A stretch of DNA of 64,000 bases from Vreelandella andesensis (GTDB lineage Bacteria; Pseudomonadota; Gammaproteobacteria; Pseudomonadales; Halomonadaceae): positions 62,001 through 126,000 of the forward strand of contig NZ_RZHG01000021.1 of assembly GCF_003989795.1 (NCBI RefSeq). The letters are read 5' to 3'. The position numbers and the translations under genes are program-made. The notes under the pieces were generated by a model. It did no database searches and had not been told where the DNA came from. It was given only the letters and a program-made list of their open reading frames with translations. Numbering within the stretch: position 1 is the first letter of the stretch; each line of letters starts with the position of its first letter. Below are positions 10,178 to 20,300 of this stretch, one piece after another.

Positions 10178-10719
10178 GAGCGGGTCTCCCCTTCCGTGGT
10201 TTCAAGAAGCTCATCGATCACCTCATGCCCGCTAATGAAGTGCTCAAGCAGTGCAAATCCATGAACCAAGTGCAGCAACATAATCAGGCCGCTAATGGGA
10301 ACCACAATGGCGGTCACTTTGCTAGGAATACGGATCTGGTCTGACACCATGTAGACTTGCGTCGCGTTGGTGAAATAGCCCCAGCCGTACCAAGTAAGCA
10401 TCAGCGCAAACAGCCCCATGATTGCTAGACACATCACCGCTGCTGCTTTTACTAATATTTTCGGCAGACTGCGCACTAGCAGCGTCATCGCCACATGCTC
10501 GCCATAGCGCAGTGAAATGGTCATCGAAAGAAAGCCTATCCATGGCAAAAAAAGCCGGGCCAGCGAATAGGTCCAGCTTAACGTGCTGCCGGTAACCAGT
10601 TTGTAGAGAAACGCGGTAAAAGAAATACCCAGCATCGATAAGATACAGCCAACGCAGAGCACAATCGCCACCTGATTGATCTGATCGCTTAGGCGGCGTA
10701 ACGAGTGTAAAACGCTCAT
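10174..10719 (-). CDS. TRAP transporter small permease (DctQ-type)
   Basis: 181-aa membrane protein with four predicted hydrophobic spans, the usual size and topology of DctQ, which joins the binding protein and the large permease. It contains the WTYSLARLFLPWIGFLS segment, similar to the conserved E/R-W-x-G region of the family. It lies between dctP and dctM and overlaps dctM by four bases. The divergent sequence gives no information on substrate. Confidence 0.88.
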   Translation of the reverse strand: MSVLHSLRRLSDQINQVAIVLCVGCILSMLGISFTAFLYKLVTGSTLSWTYSLARLFLPWIGFLSMTISLRYGEHVAMTLLVRSLPKILVKAAAVMCLAIMGLFALMLTWYGWGYFTNATQVYMVSDQIRIPSKVTAIVVPISGLIMLLHLVHGFALLEHFISGHEVIDELLETTEGETRS

Positions 10720-10776
10720 CGTGATTCCTCGCGCTGGGGCAACATTGCTACCCCAGCGTTTGTCCGTCGCTAAGTC

Positions 10777-11850
10777 TTACTGGCCGTAAATGCGCATATC
10801 GTCATCTGCCAGTTGCTGGCCTACCTGCTCAACTTCGTCAAGCAGCCCCTGCACACGGGCTTCATCCATACCGAAGTCATCAACAATCCACTCTTTCCAT
10901 GCAGGACGGGCAACTTCGGCCATGCGTTCCCGCTCGGCGTCTGGCATCAGGTAGCACGCCTCAAAGCGTTCGCAGGACTCAACCCAGCTGGCAGTGGCAA
11001 GCGCGCCAGACATACCGTGGCTTAGCTGGATCGCTTCTCGGGCAGAGCTGATTAACGCCTGCTGATGCTCTTCCGGCAGCGATTGATACCAGGACTCACT
11101 GACCACCCAGGGAGCGCTGTTATACACATGCCCGGTCATAGTGGTGTAGTCCGTCACCGCATCAAAATTGAACGTAGTATTCAGTACGGGCGCGTTAAAC
11201 TGGCCATCCGCTAGCCCCGTTTCAAGGGCAGTAATCAGCTCACCCCAAGGCAAGGGCGTGGCAGAGGCACCTAGTGAGCGCATAATAGCGACGTGAGCGG
11301 GGTTCTCCTCGGTACGAATATTGAGCCCTTCTAGATCTTCCATGGTCTCAATTAAGCGCACGTTGTTGGTGAAGGCCACAAAGCCGCCGCCATCATCGAA
11401 CGTACCCAAGTAGCGCATATTGGCGTCTTCAACGGTGCCCGACATAAAGCCAGCAAACCATTCGCTGTCAAAGAAGCTCCACGCTTGGCGCCAACTGGTA
11501 AACAAAAATGGCGCTGTTACTGCTTGATAGTCGCCATAGAACGACGACATCGCACCCGCTGACATAATGGTCGACTGAAGCGTACGGCCACCCTGCACTT
11601 CTGAGCCGTTTTCTACTTCTGAACCTAGCTGCCCACCGCCAAAGATAGAGACTTCAAGGTCTCCATCGGTGCGCGCTTCCACAAGGTTCTTGAAATGCAC
11701 CAGGGCAGGATAGATTTCGTTATTTTTCATATCCTCTGGTAGCTGGGTAGCGATAACCATTTCATAGGACTGCGCCTGGGCGGTGGCACTGGCAATAGCC
11801 AGTGGCAGCGCGGCCATAGCGGCCATTAAAAAAGTGTGCTTAGTTTTCAT
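10777..11850 (-). CDS. TRAP transporter substrate-binding protein (DctP-type)
   Basis: 357-aa periplasmic solute receptor. A Sec signal peptide is plain (MKTKH start, hydrophobic core, cleavage near ATAQA-QS at residue 26). The mature part follows the DctP family, including LNIRTEENPAHVAIMRSLGASATPL with the conserved Arg that usually salt-bridges the carboxylate of the ligand. A good Shine-Dalgarno (GAGGTAAG) sits before the ATG. It is first in a - strand run dctP-dctQ-dctM-two deacetylases-aminotransferase with gaps of 57 bases or less, so the ligand is probably a carboxylate-bearing N-acylated amine; that is inference. Confidence 0.92.
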   Translation of the reverse strand: MKTKHTFLMAAMAALPLAIASATAQAQSYEMVIATQLPEDMKNNEIYPALVHFKNLVEARTDGDLEVSIFGGGQLGSEVENGSEVQGGRTLQSTIMSAGAMSSFYGDYQAVTAPFLFTSWRQAWSFFDSEWFAGFMSGTVEDANMRYLGTFDDGGGFVAFTNNVRLIETMEDLEGLNIRTEENPAHVAIMRSLGASATPLPWGELITALETGLADGQFNAPVLNTTFNFDAVTDYTTMTGHVYNSAPWVVSESWYQSLPEEHQQALISSAREAIQLSHGMSGALATASWVESCERFEACYLMPDAERERMAEVARPAWKEWIVDDFGMDEARVQGLLDEVEQVGQQLADDDMRIYGQ

Positions 11851-11984
11851 AACTTACCTCGTTTTGGTTATTAGCTGGTTTGCGTTATGACTGGCGTTTC
11901 CACTCACGATGTCATCGTTTCATTATTGTTGTCGCCGTCGATGGCGAACGTTACTGCGCTCTACAAGTTACTGCTCCCTGCTGG

Positions 11985-12920
11985 TTACTCGTTAATGGCT
12001 TCCCATACTTCAATGGCCGCCGCTAAGTCTTCCAGCGATGCACCGACTGATTTAAACAGCGTGATGGCCTCTTCAGAGCGCCGACCTGGCTTAGTTCCCG
12101 CCAGCACCTCGGCAAGCTCTGCCTTGATATCCTCAAAACGAAACGCGCCTTCGTCGATTGCTTGAAGAATATCGCCTGCTTCGCCCTTAGCCCCTGCATA
12201 AGTGTCTACAAACACGTCAGCTCGACGCAGACACTCGGCATCGGTTTCACGCATCTGCGGGCGAAACGCGCCGATAAGGTCAACATGCGTGCCTGGTGTT
12301 AACCACTCGCCTTTAATTAACGATGTCGTGGAGAGCGTGACGCAGCTGACGATATCAGCCTGCACAACAGCATCCTGTAGATCGCTTACAACCTCGGTGT
12401 CAAAACGATCGGCATAGGCCTCGGCAATAGCAGAGGCTTTCTCAGGGTTTCTGCCCCATACCAGCACACGCTTGATTGGCCGAATGCTGGCATGCGCTTC
12501 AATGACCATAGGGGCCAGCTTGCCAGTACCCACAACCAGTAACGTTTCAGCGGTCTCGTTGGCCAATGCTTGTGCCGCCAAGGCAGAAGCAGCTGCAGTG
12601 CGGCGGCGCGTTAGCTCGCTGCCATCAATGCAGGCCAGCGGCTGGCCGTGCTGACCTTCACTCAGCAAATAAAGCCCTGAAATAGCTGGAATATTGTGCT
12701 GGGCATTTTGGGGAAACACATTGACCATTTTGACGCCAATATAGCCTGCTGGCTCCCAGGCAGGCATTAGCAGCATGGTGGCTTCACCGTCAGGGCGATG
12801 CATTGCATGATGATGGCGGGGCGGAGACTCAACGCCGTTCACAAAGGTGGTATGTAGCCGCTTGATCAACCCTTTCCAGGAAAGATAGCGTTCCACTTCC
12901 GCCGCAGACACAACCCGCAT
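11985..12920 (-). CDS. Ornithine cyclodeaminase / mu-crystallin family protein
   Basis: 311-aa Rossmann-fold enzyme of the OCD/mu-crystallin family, which contains ornithine cyclodeaminases, alanine dehydrogenases and cyclic-imine reductases. It shows the substrate-lid Lys in IGVKMVNVFPQN, the helix signature LTRRRTAAASALAA and the NAD(P) loop VVGTGKLAP. The ATG at 12920 begins one base after the ridA stop, so the two are co-translated; an upstream in-frame TTG at 12944 is rejected. Pairing with RidA, which hydrolyses reactive imines, suggests amino-acid or opine catabolism through an imine intermediate. Confidence 0.83.
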   Translation of the reverse strand: MRVVSAAEVERYLSWKGLIKRLHTTFVNGVESPPRHHHAMHRPDGEATMLLMPAWEPAGYIGVKMVNVFPQNAQHNIPAISGLYLLSEGQHGQPLACIDGSELTRRRTAAASALAAQALANETAETLLVVGTGKLAPMVIEAHASIRPIKRVLVWGRNPEKASAIAEAYADRFDTEVVSDLQDAVVQADIVSCVTLSTTSLIKGEWLTPGTHVDLIGAFRPQMRETDAECLRRADVFVDTYAGAKGEAGDILQAIDEGAFRFEDIKAELAEVLAGTKPGRRSEEAITLFKSVGASLEDLAAAIEVWEAINE

Positions 12921-12921
12921 A

Positions 12922-13278
12922 TCAAGCCTCCGGCAGCGCAGCAACGACCATGATTTCTACTTTCCATTCCGGCTTAGCAAGCTTGGCTTCAACCGCTGCG
13001 CGTACCGGCGGACGGCCAGGCACCACCCAGGCGTCCCAAGCAGCATTCATTTGATCAAACTCAGCCATGCTGGTGACCCAAATCTGTGCAGAAACAAGTT
13101 GCTCTTTAGAGGTGCCTGCCTGAGCTAACAGTTGATCAATGCGGGCGAGCACTTGCTCCGTCTGACCACGCATATCGGCCGTTGCATCCGTTGGCACTTG
13201 GCCAGCGAGAAAAACGGTGCCGTTGTGAATCGCTACTTGGCTCATGCGGACATTGCTGTCTTGATAGGTAACGCTCAT
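12922..13278 (-). CDS. RidA family reactive-imine deaminase
   Basis: 118-aa RidA/YjgF/UK114 protein. The family hydrolyses enamine/imine intermediates produced by PLP or amine-oxidising enzymes. Visible hallmarks are NGTVFLAGQVPTD near the N-terminus, GQTEQVLARIDQLLAQAG, and PGRPPVRAAVEAKLAKPEWKVEIMVVA, which includes the conserved Arg that binds substrate carboxylate. It is adjacent to the ornithine-cyclodeaminase-like gene with one base between them. Confidence 0.9.
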   Translation of the reverse strand: MSVTYQDSNVRMSQVAIHNGTVFLAGQVPTDATADMRGQTEQVLARIDQLLAQAGTSKEQLVSAQIWVTSMAEFDQMNAAWDAWVVPGRPPVRAAVEAKLAKPEWKVEIMVVAALPEA

Positions 13279-13408
13279 GGTGTCTCTCCAAGAAAGGTGG
13301 GGTTCCTCTTGAGACTACGACGATGATGAGCGGCATGCTTGCCCGAAACTCAGGTAAATTTGCCCGTAAGTGTTAAAACTTATCGAGTGAGGATGATGGC
13401 TGACCCGG

Positions 13409-14176
13409 TTAGCGGTCTGAGGAGGGGGCAATCTCAAAGTAGCGCCGATACGCACGTGAAAAGCTACCTTGGTCGCGGAAGCCGACCAGCATAGCGATAT
13501 GGCCCAGGCTTAGCGCGCTGTGCCGAACCAATGTGCGGGCGTGTTCAAGCCGCCTGCGCTGAACATACGCTAAGGGTGTCACACCGGTTAGCTCTCGAAA
13601 GCAGGCATGAAAATGCCCAGGGCTTAGCGCGCATAATGCGGCTAGTTGCTCAACCCGAATATCATCTGCTAAGTGCTGATCTAGCCAAGCATCCAACCTT
13701 TCTAGATCAAGCCGTTCACTGATACAGCGAGCGCCAATCTGATCAACAATGTGCTTGGGCTCATCTTGCAGGTACATATACAACGCCCGAAGCAGCAGCA
13801 CGGCAATTTCATTTTGCAGCGCGGGACACTGCTCCAATTGATGCGTTAGGGCGTGGGTAAGCTGATTAAGCGCTGGAGGCACGGTAAAAAAACGCGGCTT
13901 GTCGAACAGTCGTTCGATTTCACTGCCTTTTTCCAACACAGCCAAGTGCTTGACAGGAATATCCAGCACGAGTGTACGGTTGCTGCCATCGCCTTGGTAC
14001 TCATGGTGCCTAGACGACGGAATCAAGCAGCCACGGCGAGCCGTAACGCGTTCGCTCTGCCCTTCCATAGCAAGCTCCGTCACACCACATGTCGCCAGAA
14101 TTAACTGGTGAAAATCGTGTGAATGGGACACCTGTTCTGGGGCTAAATTACGGTTATGAAGCTCAAACTGGTCCAT
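13409..14176 (-). CDS. AraC-family transcriptional regulator
   Basis: 255-aa regulator with an N-terminal cupin-like sensor domain (HSHDFHQLILATCG, residues about 19-32) and a C-terminal pair of helix-turn-helix motifs (VEQLAALCALSPGHFHACFRELTGVTPLAYVQRRRL followed by the SLGHIAMLVGFRDQGSFSRAYRRYF block, together about residues 155-250). It sits upstream of ridA and the OCD-like gene on the same strand and probably controls them, and perhaps the TRAP operon, in response to an amine or amino acid. Confidence 0.88.
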   Translation of the reverse strand: MDQFELHNRNLAPEQVSHSHDFHQLILATCGVTELAMEGQSERVTARRGCLIPSSRHHEYQGDGSNRTLVLDIPVKHLAVLEKGSEIERLFDKPRFFTVPPALNQLTHALTHQLEQCPALQNEIAVLLLRALYMYLQDEPKHIVDQIGARCISERLDLERLDAWLDQHLADDIRVEQLAALCALSPGHFHACFRELTGVTPLAYVQRRRLEHARTLVRHSALSLGHIAMLVGFRDQGSFSRAYRRYFEIAPSSDR

Positions 14177-14237
14177 GGACGTACCGCTTGGTTCTACGTT
14201 GACGATTGCACTATAAAACGGCTGACCATAGAAAAGC

Positions 14238-14273
14238 GAGAAAGCGCCAACGCTTGGCTAACGCTTTCTTTTT
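14238..14273. terminator. Hairpin terminator between the giant gene and araC
   Basis: GAGAAAGCG ... CGCTTTCT arms enclose a second palindrome (GCCAA-CGC-TTGGC), followed by five T on the + strand. On the - strand the run after the hairpin is poorer. It lies downstream of the giant gene and upstream of araC, so it most likely isolates these two - strand units. Confidence 0.5.
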
Positions 14274-14365
14274 ACTTAAAACAATTTAATAAATGCCCAA
14301 TTAACAAATAGCTAAGTTCACTTGTGAAAAGCGGCAGGCTGGTCAGTACCGCCTTCACATTACCG

Positions 14366-17300
14366 CTAAACAAGTGTGTTGTAATTGGTATTCCAGTTAA
14401 CGTTGTCAAAGTCGCCAAGATTGATCGACTCGAATGAGGCTAGCGTATCAGTCTCAAACCCGCTGTTTGAGAGTGCTTCGACACGCTGCAGCAGCGCGTC
14501 ATCGGCAATGTCTTTTGTATTGCCATCTCCTGCTAGCAAATACACCACGTCACCGGCTTCCAGGCCAAGCTGACCGAGCCAATCAGCGCCACTTTCAAAT
14601 TCAGCGGTCGTGAACACAGCGAAGGCCTCATTATCGTCTAGCGCCTGTGCCTCCTCGCTGATCACAAGCCCACTGCCCTCGCCGCGCAGTGCTGCGAACT
14701 CCTCGGCGGTCAGGTCAACGCGTAACTCGTCGGCGCCTGGCACATCGCCGACACGGAAGTCAATGATGCTCATCACCTCGCCACCAGGCTGACCATCCAC
14801 CGTGAAGGTCTGGGCTAGTTGGGCAACGCTGCCACCCGCTTCAGCACCCGGCTGATGCTCGTAGCCATTACCATTAAATTTGAAGGCAATATCTAGCTCC
14901 TGTTCGGCGTCTTCTTCCAGCGGGTCATCGATAATCACAATACTTGCCGCATCATCGACCAGAAACTCAGCAGGCACATCCCCATTACCCGCCACATTAA
15001 GGGTGTAAATATTGTGGTAGGTATCCTGGACTACCCACGAAGTGAGCGAAGAGAGCGGCACATCGCTATTGACCGCGCCCTCTAGCAGCATGCTGGCGGT
15101 GTCGAACAGCTCCTCAGCCGCGTGAACATCCAACAATCCCGCATCAAAGAATGCCGCTTGATCGGTTTCCAGCGCGTAGTTTGCAGGAAGGCTTCCTCCA
15201 CTGATAAAACGCTGCACCAACTCGGCCAGGGGGTAAGACACCGTTAGCCCTGTTTGGTCAAAGTTAGCTAGTTCACTAAGCGCTTCAAAATCTTGAGAGC
15301 CGATTTCATCCGTATTAACGCGCACACTGCTCGCCGCTAAGAGCACGTCACTATCGATAGCGTCGATAAGCTGTTGAGCGTCATCTTCTACCATCCAATT
15401 CAACAGCGCGTCGCGGTCCAGCTCAGCGGCATTGTTGGCGTCTGCCAGTATAGAGGCGACGGTAGCCAGCAGCTGCTCACCTTCCGCGACGGTTAACGAG
15501 GAAGCATCGAAAGGTTGATCAGCCAAAATTTGATAGCTACCTGGACGCTCCTCGGTACTGGCAGGCAGTACCTCTCCAGCATTGATGACGGCAACTGCTT
15601 CTTGCAGTGCGTAGCCCACGTCGACGCTATCCAACGTCACGTTGCCTAGCGCAACAAACGCCACGTACTGCTCGGCGGTCAGCAGTTCACCGGCTCCCAA
15701 CTCCAAGCTGATGCTAGTTGCGCCTGTTACCCACGCTTCTTCACTTGCCACCAACAGGTTAGTCGCCTGAGCATTAGTGATGCTCCAGGTCTGAAGTGTT
15801 TCTACACTGACACTGCGGCTGTTTAGCGCGCCGTCGACAATTGCTTGAACCGACTGGTATCGGGCTTGTGCATCGGCAACTGTGGCAAATGCGAAGTTTG
15901 GCAGCCCGCCACTGTTTGGGATAATTTCATAGCTATTGGCAATACTTTCAATCTGATTGAGTGTTAGTTTGGCGGTTAAGATAAACCGCACCGGCGTATC
16001 GCCAAGCTCAAAATTATCTAGATCTAATAAATCATTTAAATCGGCAAGTGTTAGAATATCGTTATTCACCGATACCTGCTGCGCGCCGGTAATATGCAGC
16101 GGAAATTGATTGTCAGCCTGGGCCTCTAGCAAGACTGCTGACGTATCAACAATCGTCCACTTCAGCAATGCGTTTACCGCTGGCGTGGGCGCATTGGCAT
16201 TGGCCAGCGCGGAGAGCGCTTTATCTACCAGCGGTTTAACGTCGGCAGCAGTGAAAGTACCAACAGATAACTCTTCATCGGCAATGCGATAACCCACGCT
16301 GTTATCACTTGGGTCTTTATTGAGACTTTCGACACCCTCTGCGTCAATGACTTCGAATGCTTCCTCAAGGGAGTACAACACCTCAATAGGATCATCGGTG
16401 TACTGATAGTTGCCAAGGGTCATCAGCGACTGATATTGCGTATAGCTGATTTGGTCATCCGTAATCACGACATTGCTAGCCAGCGTTACATGGCCCTGAT
16501 TGATCGCTCGAATAACGTTGTCGGCCGTGTCGTTTACCGTCCAGTCAAATAATCGTTGAACTGTTTCATTATTATTTTCGAGGCCATTAGCCGCTTCCAG
16601 CACTGTGCGGATGTTTGCCAAGGTCTCGGCAGATTCTGCGACCGTTAAGGTGTCCACCAGGGCGGTTGTGTCATCAAGCAGGCTAAAACGTCCTTCTGGC
16701 GCGAGCAGATCGGCTTCTTCGGCACGCAACGCATCGCTAATATCGGCATAGGAGACAGCGGTCGTCTCACCTAAACTGAAATTATTTAGCGCCTCATCTA
16801 AACGCTCATAATGCGCAGCGGTTAAGGTGGGGTTAGTGACTTGAACGGTATCCGCAAGCTGCAACCCGTCTGGAAGATTAGCCCGTAACTGCGCCTGGAT
16901 AGTGGTGTAGCTATCAAGCACGCTCCAGGTATAAACATTGTTAAGGCTAGGCGCGTTTTCAGCGTTATCTAGCAGCTGGCGCGCATCGGCTAGGTCATCA
17001 ATAGCAAATTGAACGGTCAGGGGTTGCGGCGCAAACAGCGCGCCAGCACTGATGATGTAATTCTCTACTACCCCCCCAGTAAATGCCTGCGCTAGCGTGT
17101 ACTCCACCTGCTCGTCACCCCGCTGATAGCCATCATTATCGCTTTCAATCGCTAACAACGCCGTGTAATCGTCAATCGTAATCGTTTGATCAGTGACACG
17201 AACCTCATCGGCGCGGGCGATATGCGGTGCGCCTTGTGCAGCGGCTAAAACCGCTTCAGCGGTATCGTTAATCACCCAACTATACAGCGCGTCAACGTCT

Positions 17301-20300
17301 AGCCCACCGGCGTTATTGGCACCGCTGATAATATTTTCTACACGGGCGAGTTCTACGTTTGCTTCAGCAACGCTGCGCTCGCCAGGGTTATAAACATCTG
17401 GCGCAAGTTGATAATTGCTCGCCAGCTCAATGTCTGTACCAACCGCACCTTCTAAGATATAGCGAACAACGGTGTCGGCCAGCTCAAAGTTCTCTAACAT
17501 CGCCAAACGTTCATACTGGGCTTGATTAATCCCTGCATTAGCAACACGCACCTGATCCGCCAGCGTCACGTGGTCTTCAGCAATATCGCCAATGATGGTG
17601 TTGGCGTTATCGATCACCTCCCAGCTAAATGGCAAGTTTTCGCGCAGTGCTTCGCTGTTTTCAGCGTTTTCTACTAACGTATCGATCTGCGCATATTGAT
17701 CCCGTGCGTCTGCCACGGAGAGTTCGCCAGCCTCACGAATAGCCTCTGGATTGATTGCGTAGTTACTGAGCAGCGACTCATTATTATCAGCGGTAATGGC
17801 GCTTGAAAGCGTGTACTCAACGGTTTCGCCGGTGCGTACGTAGTTGCTCTGAAGCGATATTAAGGCTTCAAACTGCGCCAAAGTAATCGCGCCATCGCTG
17901 ACGTTAACGGCATTGGCACGCAGTAAATGGGCAACGTCACCCACACCAAGAATGGCATCAGCGCTATCAAGCACTTTCCAGTTGAAGAGCTGATCGGCAT
18001 TGAGCGATTCTGAATTAACCGCGTTAGCCAGAATGTTCTCTACGTTTGAAAGTTTTTCTTCTGCATCCAACACGCTAACACTGGGCGGATTAAAGGGCGG
18101 TTGCTGGGCAATCTCGTAGTTATCGGCAAGCATATCAGCACTGATTGCTTGCGTTAAGGTGTAGCCTACAACCGTATCGCCTAACTGGAAGTTTTTCAGC
18201 GTATTCAACTGGTCGAACTCACCAACGGTTATCGCACCATCACTAATCGTGATGGTGTTAGCACCCGTGACATGACCATCGTTGATATCCGCAATAATGG
18301 CACTGGCACTGTCACTGATGGCCCACTGAAATAGCGTCAGCGGTGGTTGATTGTTGGCACCTTCCAATACACGCGATACATCGGCAAAGTCTGACGCTGC
18401 TCGTGCGACGGTCACGGTGCCTACATTAAGCGGAACATCGAGATCAATAAGGTAGTTGCTGGCCAGCGGCGCTGCATCAAGGGCTTGCGCAAGCGTGTAG
18501 CCGACTTCTGTAGCGCCTAGCTCGAAATTGTCTATTGCGTCGAGCTGCTTAAATTGCGCAGGGGTAATCACTGCTTCTGTGACGCCAACACGGCGGGCTT
18601 CATTAAGCTGCGGGTCAGCGCTGGAAGCACTCATCACGTTGTCAAAGCTATCGAAAATGGTCCAATTCAACAACATTTCACGTGTTAGGCCATCATCGCC
18701 AGTATTCAGTGCGCGATCCGTTAGCAGTCGTGTTTCGTCAATAAGTTCTGCGGCTTCACGTAGGCTTAAGGCATTTTTATTCAGCGGCACCGCAGGATCT
18801 AACGTGTAGTTGGCAGGCATCTCTGCCGTTTTCAGCGCTTCTTCAAGCGTGTAAGGCACCACGGTGCTGCCAAGTACAAAGTTATCCAGCGTATTCAGGT
18901 CTGCAAACTGATCCGGCCGAATCGTCTCATCTGTCAAAGTGACCTGTTCAGCCCCTAAAACAGCGGGGCGCTCCAAGCCGCCAGTCACCAACACATCTTC
19001 GACGCTGGCGCGAATCGACCATGTATAAATGTCGGACAATTCGATAGGCGCTGTTCCGACATCGTAATCACCCGCCAAGATTTTCTCTACCAGCGCTAAA
19101 CGGTCGGCAGCGACCGTCAACCCTAACGTGCCTGCAGGGAAAGCCTGGCCTGGGTTGATTAAATATTGAGAGGGCAGGTCTCCGTTTTGGGCAAGATTAA
19201 CCGCCGTTTGCAACGTGAGATAAGGCAGATCGGCGCGAACATCGATCGTATTAGAAAGATCACTATTAGGGTTTTGGGCCGCCTGCTGGGCATCGCGGAG
19301 CGGGTTGCTGTCGCCGTCTCGATAGGCATCAAGGCTGACATCTGCGCCCGCTTTATCAATAGCGTCCAGTGCCTCCTTCACCTGGCCTGCAATAGATGGC
19401 AGCCCTAGCGCATCGGCCATTTGCTGATTGGTCAGCTCACGCCCCGCTTCATTAGCTTGGTTGAGCGCGTTAGCCAGAAGCGACAAGGCGTCGCTGTTGC
19501 TAATGCCTGCGTTGTCGGCCATCGCCAACAGGCCTGCCACTTTGACACCCGCGACAAGCAACTCAACGCTAGAAGACGCTTCCGCCAAGGGGTCGGTGGT
19601 CAGTAAATTAAGTCGCTCATCCAGCCCTAACGCTGTTTTAACAATGCTCTGGGCGTTAGCATCATTGACATTAAACTGCGCCGATAGCTGAACCATCATG
19701 GTGGTCAGCGGGGTGATCACCGTGGCACTCTCTGGCGCGCGCAATATCCCATTGAAGGGCAGCCCCGTGGCAATATCCACACCACCCGTAGCCGTCAAGA
19801 TACCGCTGCCCTGCAGACCAGTGAAAAAACCGCTGTTGTCGGTTTCCACTTGGTTGGCATTAACGGCACGGGTAACGGTTGCGCCAGCAATATAGCCATC
19901 AATCACATAGCCGCTAATCGTTGACGGCACAGATGGTGGCGTAGAACCACCGCCTCCCCCACCGCCACCGGCGGCGGCTGCCCCTATCGCCAGCGCCCCG
20001 CCGCCGATATAAAGCCAAGGCGGAATATCGCCAAAAGAGCTAACCGGGGCACTGCTGGCGTTTGCTCCACCTGTCGAGGTTTCGCTGAAGCTGCCGTTAG
20101 CGCTGGGTGAAAATGACGCGCTAGGCACAAACAGCAGCGTGGCAAAGTCAGTGCTTTCTGCCACGCCTTGCTGCAACGCACTGCTCGGACTGATCATCAA
20201 CAGATCGCCCTGTTGAACAACAGCGCCCCGCTCTACCAGTAACAGCGAGCCATCAGCGCGGGTAATCATCACATTGCCATCGGGCAGCAGCTCCCAGGTC

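Noticed and set aside
17193-17393. Small + strand ORFs inside the giant gene
   Set aside because: Antisense shadows of the repeat units, present at several places for compositional reasons.
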